A stretch of 21,478 nucleotides of DNA from CBFHWY01 sp965659675 (GCA_965659675.1 CBFHWY010000046.1:1-21478); one strand, 5' to 3'. Positions 1-8,570 are shown, counted from the first letter of the stretch. Notes: generated by a model not told the origin, from the sequence alone. Numbers and translations are program-made.

Positions 1-272
1 TAGGCGATCTAATGGTCTATGAACAAGATATCACAGAATGTGAGGTACAGATATCACCCAACCCAGGAGGAGACTTCTTAAAGGTAGAATCGAATCAGGA
101 ACTCGAACAACTAAGGATGATCGATGCCCGAGGACGATTGGTGTATGATTATGCAGGCACAAAGGCAAATGTTTACCAAATCAACCTACCTGAACTAGCC
201 AAAGGCACGTATTTACTTCGAATGCAATGTGCCAATAATGAAACCAAAGAGATGAAGTGGGTGAGGGAGTGA
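1..272 (+). CDS. T9SS type A sorting-domain protein, C-terminal fragment (5' end outside window)
   Basis: Only the end of this gene is present. The frame is open from base 3 to the left edge, so the ATG at 12 is probably an internal methionine. The visible ~90 residues form a typical type A T9SS sorting domain: ISPNP near residue 15 of the visible part, a beta-strand pattern with LRMIDARGRLVY, then LAKGTYLLRM and a basic tail ending KWVRE. In this family the domain directs a Sec-exported protein through the outer membrane by the type IX system and is then removed. The functional part of the protein lies outside the window, so its activity cannot be inferred. The stop is TGA; the spacer after it is CT-rich on the sense strand, unlike the G-rich tails of other genes here. 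Confidence 0.85.
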   Translation, partial: GDLMVYEQDITECEVQISPNPGGDFLKVESNQELEQLRMIDARGRLVYDYAGTKANVYQINLPELAKGTYLLRMQCANNETKEMKWVRE

Positions 273-556
273 GAGCTAGCCGCAAGTCTCTAGTTACTAG
301 CTTCTAGTCTCTGGCATCTGACCTCTGACTCCTGATTCTTGACCTCCGACCTCCGACCTCCGACCTCCGACTCCCAACTCCTCTATCTACATACTGGTCT
401 GGTGGTCCGAGAGTCTGAGATGTTCAATGATCTGAAACTAATTTTTGATTTATTCCATAAAACAGCCTGTAGCTTGCGGCTTGCGGCTTGAAGCTTTAAG
501 CCGACCCCCGACTCCACGCCTCTGCCCCCCGACCTCCGACTCCCAACTCCTAAAAT
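273..556. repeat. Degenerate heptamer repeat spacer between convergent genes
   Basis: No gene is visible. The spacer is made of short degenerate repeats. Bases 297-340 hold CTAGTCTCT and CTGACTCCTGA-like words. Four exact tandem copies of GACCTCC occupy 341-368, followed by GACTCCCAACTCC. A 21-base stretch at 362-382 recurs exactly at 531-551. A second family, GCTTGCG, is tandem at 473-490 and ends in a small hairpin (CGGCTT 484-489, AAGCCG 498-503). The CT-rich block ends about five bases from the stop codon of the minus-strand peroxidase gene, so on that gene's sense strand it is a G-rich tail (runs of five and six G). No classical terminator with a T run is present. Confidence 0.8.
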
Positions 557-2485
557 TTATATCCCCACTTTCCCTAGTCGATCATCCAGGTTTGGATCAT
601 TGAACTTGGGAAGTCTGCCAGGACGGTGCACAAGATTACTCGTATCACTCAGGCTTTTCATAAAGGAAATGATATCATTCATCTCATTTTGGCTAAGATC
701 CAGAGGGTCTGCTCCAAGCGTTTGATGGGGAACCTCAAGGCCTAATCCTTCACCGCCTCCTTTATTGTAGAAATGCATCACTTCTTCCAGTGTTTCAAAG
801 CCCCCATTGTGCATATAAGGTGCTGTGAATTCGATGTTGCGAACCGTAACGGTTTTAAATGAACGCTTATAATGTGCTGCACGTTCCTTGATTCGACCAT
901 TGGCATATCGACCCATATCGTCGTCAAGAACAGGGTTTATAGTATCAAAACTTGTGGTAACACCTAAAACCTCAGATTCCGACTCAGTGAATAGCGGAGG
1001 AACAAGCCCAGCGAAACTCGGGGCAAAATGACAGGTGCCGCAATTTGCTTTACCCATAAAGAGATTAAAGCCTCTTTTCGCAGAAGCGCTGAGTTCATCG
1101 CTTTCCCTCCTTACGTATCGATCGAAATTCGAATTCCAGGAGCGTAAACTTTCTACATATTCTGTTACCGCCATAGAAACTGTATAGGGGTTGACCCTAT
1201 CCTCTTTTACCTGAGGAAAAGCCTCACTGAAGAGCTGCACGTATTCCTCACTTTTGCTGATGTCCTCAATGATGCGCTTGTATGTGGTATTGAATTCGTC
1301 TTCTGCAAAGATCACATGTTCAACTTGCGATTGTAATTCTCCCGCTCTTAGATCGTGAAAGTATCTCGCAGCATAAACTGAGTTGATCAATCCAGGTGCA
1401 TTTCGCTCCACGGTGCCCATTTTGTGACTAGCCTGACTTTTAGCTAAACCATCCTGGAAAGCTTTTTCTGGCTTGTGACAGGAGGCACAGGCCATCTCAT
1501 TGCCTTCTGAGAGTATCGGGTCAAAGAATAAGAATTGACCTAGCTCTTTGAGTTTTTCGTTCTTGTCTCTATTAGAGATCCTGCTGTAATACTCAGCTCG
1601 CAGAAAGTCTTCATCGAAGAAACCTTCTGCCTGATAATTCACGGCTCCCAGCTTCGCTTTGTACTCATGTGGAAGTTCTATCATAAGACCTTTCTGCGCT
1701 TTTAGGATGTTCTCATAGAGCGGAAGAATCGAATTCCTTAATAGAGAGAGGCGATCGAGTTCTTCAAAATCAGCGTATTCAAGCTTGCGACTTATACTTT
1801 GAATCTGGTTGGTCATTTCAACCGCGATGTTCTGATTGTACTCTGAAATATCTTCCATATAGAGTTGTAGCAAAAAGGAGATGCTGTTGAAGACCGTTTT
1901 TGCTTCTTCAATGGAGTTAAGTGTTCCCGGTGCGTCAAAGCCGGTCAGGCCCAAACTAAAAGTACGAATGAGCTCGGTCCTGCATGCCTCAAAGATGTGT
2001 CGGTCATAAACCTTGATCCGACTTTGCACTTCTTCCAGTTGCTGGCAACTTTCATATAACTCTTTGCTGAGTTTTTTGATCTCTTCAGGGTCTGCCTCGC
2101 TTTCATCTGCTGCGATCTCATCCAATCGCTGAAGTCCCTTAGGTTCAAATATCACAAGATTCGGTGCTTTGCGTTCGATCTTAGGAAGAGGAGCTCCATT
2201 GATCTTGTCTGAGATCATTTGAGGGTCGAAGTATTCTGCCAGCACTTCAATTCGCTTGAAGTTCAATCGGCAAATGCGCACTTGTTCCTTGAAGTGCTTG
2301 AATTTCTTTTTTCCACTTACATAGTCCGCACTGATCATACTGAGCTCTTCGGTTGAGCCGCTTAACTCATTCAATCCATCAAGATAAAAACTGAAGGCTT
2401 TCGTTCTTGGATTCTCAGATTCATTCAGTGCGGAAAGAATAAAAATAGAACATAGGATAAGTAGGAGTGTAAGTGTTCTTTTCAT
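557..2485 (-). CDS. Di-haem cytochrome c peroxidase (CCP/MauG family) with long N-terminal domain
   Basis: This 642-residue exported protein reduces peroxide or performs a MauG-like oxidation in the periplasm or at the cell surface. Residues 1-20 are a signal peptide. The first haem site is CASCH (333-337), just after LFFDPILS; the second is CGTCH (482-486). The family signature TAPYMHNGGFETLEEV lies at 554-569. By motif alignment, Tyr573 (in HFYNKGG) falls where classical CCPs have the distal methionine and MauG has its tyrosine, so a MauG-like second haem is possible. Residues 25-310 form an extra helical domain with the motif INGAPLPKIE (95-104); I recall such an imelysin-like domain in Bacteroidota peroxidases, but that label is an inference. 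The gene follows the PhoX-like gene by 71 bp containing a hairpin. No SD precedes the ATG. The substrate is unknown. Confidence 0.88.
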   Translation of the reverse strand: MKRTLTLLLILCSIFILSALNESENPRTKAFSFYLDGLNELSGSTEELSMISADYVSGKKKFKHFKEQVRICRLNFKRIEVLAEYFDPQMISDKINGAPLPKIERKAPNLVIFEPKGLQRLDEIAADESEADPEEIKKLSKELYESCQQLEEVQSRIKVYDRHIFEACRTELIRTFSLGLTGFDAPGTLNSIEEAKTVFNSISFLLQLYMEDISEYNQNIAVEMTNQIQSISRKLEYADFEELDRLSLLRNSILPLYENILKAQKGLMIELPHEYKAKLGAVNYQAEGFFDEDFLRAEYYSRISNRDKNEKLKELGQFLFFDPILSEGNEMACASCHKPEKAFQDGLAKSQASHKMGTVERNAPGLINSVYAARYFHDLRAGELQSQVEHVIFAEDEFNTTYKRIIEDISKSEEYVQLFSEAFPQVKEDRVNPYTVSMAVTEYVESLRSWNSNFDRYVRRESDELSASAKRGFNLFMGKANCGTCHFAPSFAGLVPPLFTESESEVLGVTTSFDTINPVLDDDMGRYANGRIKERAAHYKRSFKTVTVRNIEFTAPYMHNGGFETLEEVMHFYNKGGGEGLGLEVPHQTLGADPLDLSQNEMNDIISFMKSLSDTSNLVHRPGRLPKFNDPNLDDRLGKVGI

Positions 2486-2510
2486 GATTGAAAGATTGAT
2501 GTTAACGAAA

Positions 2511-2536
2511 GAAGCCCGGGACGGATCCCAGGCTTC
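2511..2536 (-). terminator. Hairpin between PhoX-like and peroxidase genes
   Basis: An 11-bp stem (GAAGCCCGGGA at 2511-2521 with TCCCAGGCTTC at 2526-2536, one G-U wobble on the minus transcript) closes a 4-base loop. On the minus strand it is followed by TTTCGTT, a weak U tract. It lies 21 bp past the stop of the PhoX-like gene, so it most likely terminates or attenuates that transcript before the peroxidase gene. Confidence 0.6.
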
Positions 2537-2556
2537 AGAAATATATTTGCTAATGC

Positions 2557-4377
2557 TTATTCAATGATGAGCTTTTTGGTCTCACCTTCTGCATTCTTGA
2601 GGAAGTAAGCACCAGGAGTGTAATCCATTACGTCAATTCTACTAACGTCGCGATACACTTTGATTCTTTTCCCTGTCATATCGTAAACAGCTACATCTGT
2701 TACTTTATTCAACTGTACCTCACGAGTTGCTGGATTAGGGAAGATATTGAAACCTTCTTCCTCCAGATCAACTTCTCCAAACACACTTGTTGGCGCCTTG
2801 TCGAATCCGTGGATTGCGATGGTCATTGAGTTGTTGTATGGATAAGGGTTGTCAGATGATGGGTGTTGAGAGTTTACCAGGATTGATTTCCCATCAGGCA
2901 TTCCAATTGCACCAGTGATCTCAGCACCATAAGGAGCAACTGTGATTCTTTTTAGGTCCGAAAGACTTGGATTACTGATCGAAAGATCAAGAATGTACAA
3001 TTCACAAGCTCTGTTCGTGATACCTGCTGGCATACGTCCGTTAGAAGTTCCGTTAAGGTCTTCACAGATCAATAGATAAGTTTGACCATTCAACTCACAT
3101 ACATTGATCCCATCAGGATTCGTAAGGTGAATATCAGGATAGTTAGAGATTGTTGGAGAACCAGAGAAATCAGGACCACCTTCAAGGAGAACAGAAATAT
3201 CATCTGTACTTGGATCCAATACCCAGATCCGTCCATAGTAATCTACGTAGTCTGCAGAGTCAGGATGTGTTCCCTGTGAATTCGCTCTAGCCATCGTGTT
3301 AGGATTATGAACAGCTCCATCTAGATTATCATCTCTCCATCTACCGCCTGGGTTATCTCTACCCGTTGCAGTGAAGTAAACCAAACCTGTCTTAGGGTCA
3401 GCGCTGATCCACTCAACCCGGTTGAACATGGTTCCACCTGCAGCATTACACTCATCAGCAAAGTTCAACATCTTGTCCAGGTCAGTATTATCTATTTCAA
3501 CCCATTTAGATGGAGAACCGTCGTGTTTGTATACATAAGTGGTTCCCTGAGTGAAATCTCCAGCGTTATCAGCTACGAACTTGGTAATGAAACCTGGTGT
3601 TGCATCAGATCCAACATAAACGGTTTTGTTGTCTGGCATTACTGCTCCACCTTCAAAACCCTGGCGTCCCCAGTTATACTGCTTTCTTACAGCTACAGCT
3701 TCTCGAGGATCGATCTCAACCATCCAGTTGTAGTTTTGGTACTTTACAAGTGTATCACCATTAAAGCCTGGGAACCCAGCAGGTGCAGGATTGCTCGGAG
3801 TACCTGTTCCAATCACGAAATCGTCAAGGTCTCTATCAACAATACTGTTGTTTGAGCTTCTGAACCACTCCTCAGCAGTCCAGATTCGACCATCAACAAG
3901 GGAAGTGATACCGCCACAGTTCATCCCAGTTGGGCCCACAGTGTTTACAAAGTCAACATTAAAGAACTTACCTGATCTACCGTCAGATAGGGTTTGGTCG
4001 ATAATGTTCAGGGTATCTGATTCCTTTTTGACACGGAAAACAGTCATTCCCCCACCATCTCCGATCTTATCATCAGAGTTGATTCTTTCATGGTTTACGG
4101 AGATCCACCCCATGGATTCTCCAGAGGTATCAGCAGTAAATCCTATAAAGTCATGCCATTGCTTGGCAGTTTGTTCACCTGCGGCATTGCCGTAGGTTGC
4201 AGTAGTTTTAACTTTGTCCACGCCTCCTATAAATAGTGGTTGCATGGTCAAAGGTGATTTTGGCATTACGACAACGTCTGTAATGAAATTTGCATCGACA
4301 GTAGGATCGAACTGAATTTGAGCGTTCATGCTCATAGCAGCTGTTCCCAGTGCGGCAGTAAGTAAAAGTTTTTTCAT
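2557..4377 (-). CDS. PhoX/DUF839-family secreted protein with T9SS sorting domain
   Basis: This 606-residue protein resembles the PhoX (DUF839) beta-propeller family, whose studied members are iron- and calcium-dependent phosphatases. Residues 1-19 are a signal peptide ending MNAQ. Family landmarks in order are NHE (95-97); NCGG (153-156), matching the region of the iron-binding cysteine; AEEW (168-171); FNRVEWISADPKTGLVYFTAT (318-338); CED (438-440); and PYGAEITG followed by SQHP (503-506). A T9SS type A domain follows at about 544-606 (FPNP, then TPGAYFL), so export past the outer membrane is expected. The usual WGTWLTCEE segment is changed to DGRIWTAEE, so phosphatase activity is likely but not certain. 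No phosphate-responsive site is recognised upstream. The start has no SD. Confidence 0.8.
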   Translation of the reverse strand: MKKLLLTAALGTAAMSMNAQIQFDPTVDANFITDVVVMPKSPLTMQPLFIGGVDKVKTTATYGNAAGEQTAKQWHDFIGFTADTSGESMGWISVNHERINSDDKIGDGGGMTVFRVKKESDTLNIIDQTLSDGRSGKFFNVDFVNTVGPTGMNCGGITSLVDGRIWTAEEWFRSSNNSIVDRDLDDFVIGTGTPSNPAPAGFPGFNGDTLVKYQNYNWMVEIDPREAVAVRKQYNWGRQGFEGGAVMPDNKTVYVGSDATPGFITKFVADNAGDFTQGTTYVYKHDGSPSKWVEIDNTDLDKMLNFADECNAAGGTMFNRVEWISADPKTGLVYFTATGRDNPGGRWRDDNLDGAVHNPNTMARANSQGTHPDSADYVDYYGRIWVLDPSTDDISVLLEGGPDFSGSPTISNYPDIHLTNPDGINVCELNGQTYLLICEDLNGTSNGRMPAGITNRACELYILDLSISNPSLSDLKRITVAPYGAEITGAIGMPDGKSILVNSQHPSSDNPYPYNNSMTIAIHGFDKAPTSVFGEVDLEEEGFNIFPNPATREVQLNKVTDVAVYDMTGKRIKVYRDVSRIDVMDYTPGAYFLKNAEGETKKLIIE

Positions 4378-4589
4378 TTTAAGTATTATTTGAACTAGAA
4401 TTTGGATTGGGACAAAAGTGAAGCTCGGGGCTTAGCTTATTGTTAATTTCATTTTATAGCTGAATTACGCTTGTAAAACACTGAAATTGTATAAGATTCA
4501 GACAAACAATAGCTTAGGTTTTAGGTGTTAAGGAATATTCATCCTGAGTTGAAGTCTATTTTACCCCTGTATTAAGCCGCGCCTTTGTT

Positions 4590-4597
4590 TAGATTTG
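4590..4597 (+). promoter_or_regulatory. Bacteroidota-type -7 box of the first M1 gene
   Basis: TAGATTTG matches the -7 consensus TAnnTTTG exactly and ends 4 bases before the ATG at 4602. Transcription would start at or beside the start codon, giving a leaderless mRNA. No TTTG is visible at the -33 position, so confidence is moderate. Confidence 0.45.
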
Positions 4598-4601
4598 TTC
4601 T

Positions 4602-6935
4602 ATGCAAAAGCTGAGTTGGCTCATTCTTTTTTTGGCTTGTTTTTCTCTATTAGGGAAAGCTCAGAGCTGGTGTAATCATCGCAAGTCGCTGAGCGTAAAA
4701 TCGGATCCACGCGAGCAGCTATATGAAAGTTTGCATTACGACCTTTTCCTTGACTTCAAGTACAAAGCGATGTCAGAGATCAGAGGCGAGGCAAAGATCG
4801 ATCTCTTAATGCACGTCGATACTACTGATATAGTGCTGGACATCAAATCTTATGATATCTATCAGGTCGATATTCCAGGAGCGCCTACTAGCTTCTCATT
4901 CAATGACTCTTTACTTCGGATCAGCAATACGGATGGATTTGTTGCTGGCGATACCTTGTCGATAGTGATTGAATATGGAGGCGAAACACATACCGAGTCT
5001 GCCAGGTTCGGTGGCTTTTTCTTCAAGCCTCCTTATGCCTATAATATAGGAGTGGCCTTTCAAGAGATCCCTCATAATTTTGGTAGAACCTGGTACCCTT
5101 GTCTGGACTATTTTACCAGCCGGGCAACATATACTACCCGCACCCTGACCTATGATGGTGATATTTCAGTTTCTGCCGGAGTACTCAGTATTGATTCCAT
5201 TGTTCAGGGAGACACCTTGTATAGAGAGTGGGAGATGCGTGACCCCATACCTACATATCTTCACAGCATTTCCATCGCACCTTTTGAAAAACTGAGCTGG
5301 AATCATCAAGGTGTTAATAGTAGTTTTCCTGTTGAACTCTATGCGCTCTCAGCCGATACTGCTAATCTCAGAGGCAGCTTTGTGGATCTGGATAGTGCGA
5401 TCAGCTACTACGAGGAATCTTATTACGATCACATGTGGCAAAAAGTAGGATACAGCATCTTGCCAATGAGTGGTGGAGCCATGGAACATGCTACCAATAT
5501 TGCATATCCGAGCTTTGCAGTGAATGGAAATACAGACTTCGAGACCCTTATGGCTCATGAGCTTGCACATAGTTGGTGGGGTAATCTTGTGACATGCGAT
5601 CGCGCTTCTGAGATGTGGCTAAATGAAGGCTGGGCATCCTTTTCAGAATATTTATTTCTGGAAAAAAGATACGGCTGGGAGAGAGCAGTGGAGGAGATCC
5701 AGAGTGTTCAATATGATGTCTTGAGAAATGCAGATCATGAGGAGGGTGGCTATCTGCCAGTCTCCGGAGTACCCGAGCCCTATATTTATGGTACCCATGT
5801 TTATGACAAAGGAAGTCTGGTAGCCCTGGCACTTCGAGAATATCTGGGAGATGATTTTGAATCGACGATCAGAACTTTTTTTGACCGAAACCAATTCGTT
5901 GATATCAATTCTGACAGCCTTCAAAACGAACTCGAGGCGATCACAGGTGAGTCTATGGACCATTTCTTTGAACCCTGGGTTAGAAGAGGAGGCTTTGTGG
6001 ACTACTTTATTAAAGATATGCAAAGCAATAATGCTTCAGCAATCATGACTGAGCTGCAGCAGACCCTCACTGGGACGTCTTATTCATATAATGATGTGCC
6101 ACTCGAGCTGAGTTTCATTTATGATGATCTGTCTAGAACTACACACAGTGCTTTTGAAGCGTCTTATAGCATGAACAAAAGCCCAGAACATATTATCGTT
6201 AATGCGGAGAACAAGTTACCTCTGGCATGTACATGGGATGAGGTGATCACCGATCAGAATGGTGCATTAAACCTGGCAAGGGTAGACCTTGGATTAAGTG
6301 TAAGTGGACTTCAGGATTCAGCCTGGATAAGAGTTGAGCAACACTGGAGCCCAGCGCCAATTGAGCTAGATAATGCCATTGATCTAAAAGTGAAGATCTC
6401 AGGAGATCGCTATTGGCGTATTTTGAGTATTTCAGATGTTCCGTTTAGCAGTACTGCCATTTTGAGATACGATGGAAGAGAGCCATCCCGGCTGGATTCC
6501 GAACTCAATGGGGTGCATGAAGACAGCATAGTATTGCTTTATAAGCCACTTTACAATGGAGAATGGGAGCTCTTTGATCACTACAGTCAGAATAAGGTTG
6601 GAAATGACAATGATGCCTTTGGGATCTTTGATCTGTCTGAGGTACCGGATGGAAATTATGCGATTGGGATCATAGATGAAACGGTTTCTCTGGAAGACCA
6701 GTATGAGCAAAATATCTATTTCTACCCGAATCCAAGTAATGGAGAGATCAGACTTTCCGAAAAGGCAATAGATCTGAATTTGGTTCGAATATTGAACATG
6801 GAAGGTAAATTGATGATGGAAAGAAGCGCTGACGCCGGTTGCACGATCGATCTAAGTGAATTCGGGCCTGGAATATATTGGATAGAGTGGAGTGGTGAAG
6901 CAACTACGATCAAAGAGAAAGTCGTGATTCAATGA
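4602..6935 (+). CDS. M1-family zinc aminopeptidase with T9SS sorting domain
   Basis: This 777-residue secreted metallopeptidase should remove N-terminal residues from peptides outside the cell. Residues 1-21 form a signal peptide (ending GKAQ). The N-terminal beta-saddle domain covers about 35-230. The exopeptidase motif is GGAMEHATN (291-299); the histidine after ME replaces Asn of GAMEN, a variant I recall in related Bacteroidota enzymes. The zinc site is HELAH (His319, Glu320, His323) with Glu342 in NEGW; Tyr401 in VYDKGSLV is the likely transition-state tyrosine. A beta-rich region follows, and a T9SS type A domain ends the protein (from YPNPS at about 708 to KVVIQ). Its TGA overlaps the ATG of the next M1 gene, so the two are probably translationally coupled. 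No SD is visible. Confidence 0.93.
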   Translation: MQKLSWLILFLACFSLLGKAQSWCNHRKSLSVKSDPREQLYESLHYDLFLDFKYKAMSEIRGEAKIDLLMHVDTTDIVLDIKSYDIYQVDIPGAPTSFSFNDSLLRISNTDGFVAGDTLSIVIEYGGETHTESARFGGFFFKPPYAYNIGVAFQEIPHNFGRTWYPCLDYFTSRATYTTRTLTYDGDISVSAGVLSIDSIVQGDTLYREWEMRDPIPTYLHSISIAPFEKLSWNHQGVNSSFPVELYALSADTANLRGSFVDLDSAISYYEESYYDHMWQKVGYSILPMSGGAMEHATNIAYPSFAVNGNTDFETLMAHELAHSWWGNLVTCDRASEMWLNEGWASFSEYLFLEKRYGWERAVEEIQSVQYDVLRNADHEEGGYLPVSGVPEPYIYGTHVYDKGSLVALALREYLGDDFESTIRTFFDRNQFVDINSDSLQNELEAITGESMDHFFEPWVRRGGFVDYFIKDMQSNNASAIMTELQQTLTGTSYSYNDVPLELSFIYDDLSRTTHSAFEASYSMNKSPEHIIVNAENKLPLACTWDEVITDQNGALNLARVDLGLSVSGLQDSAWIRVEQHWSPAPIELDNAIDLKVKISGDRYWRILSISDVPFSSTAILRYDGREPSRLDSELNGVHEDSIVLLYKPLYNGEWELFDHYSQNKVGNDNDAFGIFDLSEVPDGNYAIGIIDETVSLEDQYEQNIYFYPNPSNGEIRLSEKAIDLNLVRILNMEGKLMMERSADAGCTIDLSEFGPGIYWIEWSGEATTIKEKVVIQ

Positions 6936-8500
6936 GGTCCCTGATCATCTTCTTATTATTCATTTTTTCAAGCCTATATGTCTCGGCTCAGGTTGATTTT
7001 AAGCATTACAACTATGCCATAGACCTCACTAAGATCCCTCAGATAGAAGTTATTGCACGCCTGGATGGTGAAAAGCTCGCTGATACAAAGCGGGTTTTAG
7101 TGAATCTGGAGTCAGCCGGGATAAAGAAAGGAATGTCGGTAAAGCGCATCTATGATGAAAGAAATAACCCGATGCGCTATCGACATACTAAAGATAGCCT
7201 TTGGATCTACTTCAATAATATCGCTCCAGGTCCCTTCAGTATTTTTGTGGATTACTACGGTATTCCAAAAGATGGTCTCATCATTACTAAGAATAAATGG
7301 GGAGCAAGCACTGTCTTTGGAGATAACTGGCCTAACCGTGCCCGCCATTGGTTAGCGTTGCTTGATCACCCCTCAGAAAAAGCAAGCGTAGAGTTTCTGG
7401 TGCGGGTGAGGGATACCAGTCAGTGTATCGCCAATGGAGAACTGATGAACGTGATCAATATTGATGATACGAGCAAGATCTATCATTGGAAATCGAAAGT
7501 GCCCTTGCCGTCGAAGGTTATGGTAGTTGGTGCCACAAATTTTGCCATAGATACGGTTCCATATCGATCTAATATTCCATTGACATCCTGGGTATATCCC
7601 CAAGAAGCTGAGTCTGGGTTTAAGGAGTATGAAAAGGCTGCGACCATATTGGAGTATTTTGAGTTGAGAATTGCTCCATATCCTTATGCAAAGCTGGCTA
7701 ATGTTCAGTCAACCACACGATATGGTGGCATGGAGAATGCCAGTTGCATATTTTATCATGAAGGATCGACCAAGGGGGATGGCAGCTCGGAGATGTTGAT
7801 CGCTCACGAGATCGTACATCAATGGTTCGGGAACTCAGCAAGTGAGTCTGATTGGGCCCACTTGTGGTTGAGCGAAGGTTTTGCTACTTATCTCACTGAG
7901 GTTTATCGGCAGGATCAACAAGGAGATGAAGCCTTTAATAAGTCTATGAACAGAAATGCTGCTATTGTCTTTCAATATTTTGAAAAAGACCAGCGCCCCA
8001 TGGTGGATACATTGGAGACGGACCCCAATAAATTATTGAATCCTAATGCTTATCAGAAAGGAGCATGGGTTCTCCATATGCTCAGGGATAGTATTGGTGA
8101 TGAAGCTTTTTTTGGAGGCATAAAGAACTACTACAGGGCAAATGAGTTTGGAAATGCAGATTCAAAAGAGCTTATCTCTCATTTCGAGGAAGCACATGGC
8201 GAGGAATTGTGGTCATGGATCGCTAAGTACCTTTATCAACAAGGGCACCCAAAGCTGAAGGTCGCCTGGTCCTATAAGAACGGAAAAATAAATTTAAGCT
8301 TTAAGCAGACCCAGAAAGCAGATTTTGGTCCCTTGTATTTTGAGTTGTGCTTGAGTAGGGGAGTTGATGAATTGCTTATTCCGGTCCGTATGAATACCAG
8401 AGAGCTCGAACTCAAGGAGAAGTTGAGCTTCTACCCCATGAAAATTGGCGCAGGAGACGCACATCGTCTGGTTGAGCTTGAGTTTCGAGGGCTGAACTAA
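6932..8500 (+). CDS. M1-family zinc aminopeptidase without sorting domain, probably periplasmic
   Basis: This 522-residue metallopeptidase of the M1 family has a signal peptide (1-20, ending VSAQ), a conserved PNRARHW segment (134-140), the exopeptidase motif GGMENA (265-270), the zinc site HEIVH (His292, Glu293, His296) with Glu315 in SEGF, and Tyr374 in AYQKGAWVL. It ends at ...FRGLN after a short beta domain, with no PNP motif or T9SS tail, so it should stay in the periplasm. The start overlaps the preceding M1 stop as ATGA, which fixes the start and implies coupled translation. The likely arrangement is stepwise digestion: the tagged partner outside the cell, this one inside the envelope. 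The two share fold and motifs but are clearly diverged rather than a recent duplication. Confidence 0.93.
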   Translation: MRSLIIFLLFIFSSLYVSAQVDFKHYNYAIDLTKIPQIEVIARLDGEKLADTKRVLVNLESAGIKKGMSVKRIYDERNNPMRYRHTKDSLWIYFNNIAPGPFSIFVDYYGIPKDGLIITKNKWGASTVFGDNWPNRARHWLALLDHPSEKASVEFLVRVRDTSQCIANGELMNVINIDDTSKIYHWKSKVPLPSKVMVVGATNFAIDTVPYRSNIPLTSWVYPQEAESGFKEYEKAATILEYFELRIAPYPYAKLANVQSTTRYGGMENASCIFYHEGSTKGDGSSEMLIAHEIVHQWFGNSASESDWAHLWLSEGFATYLTEVYRQDQQGDEAFNKSMNRNAAIVFQYFEKDQRPMVDTLETDPNKLLNPNAYQKGAWVLHMLRDSIGDEAFFGGIKNYYRANEFGNADSKELISHFEEAHGEELWSWIAKYLYQQGHPKLKVAWSYKNGKINLSFKQTQKADFGPLYFELCLSRGVDELLIPVRMNTRELELKEKLSFYPMKIGAGDAHRLVELEFRGLN

Positions 8501-8508
8501 GCCCAACT

Positions 8509-8537
8509 GCTCAAAATTCCTTAAATTGAGCGCTCAA
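8509..8537. repeat. Nested inverted repeats upstream of the PKD-like gene
   Basis: GCTCAA (8509-8514) is repeated inverted as TTGAGC (8526-8531), which is itself the left half of a perfect 12-bp palindrome TTGAGCGCTCAA (8526-8537). The block lies between the M1 stop and the ATG at 8571. It could end the M1 transcript (no T run follows) or be an operator; neither is proven. Confidence 0.5.
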
Positions 8538-8570
8538 ATGAGCTAATCTATTAATCAATCAAAACAGACT

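Noticed and set aside
341..551. CRISPR array in the heptamer repeats
   Set aside because: Units are contiguous and degenerate, with no unique spacers of constant length and no cas genes.
3082..4195. Plus-strand open frames inside the PhoX-like gene
   Set aside because: They are antisense to a well-supported coding region and have no recognisable domains or start signals.
5471..5498. Loss of activity in the first M1 enzyme because GAMEN reads GAMEH
   Set aside because: All zinc ligands and the catalytic glutamate and tyrosine are present, and I recall the MEH variant in intact relatives.
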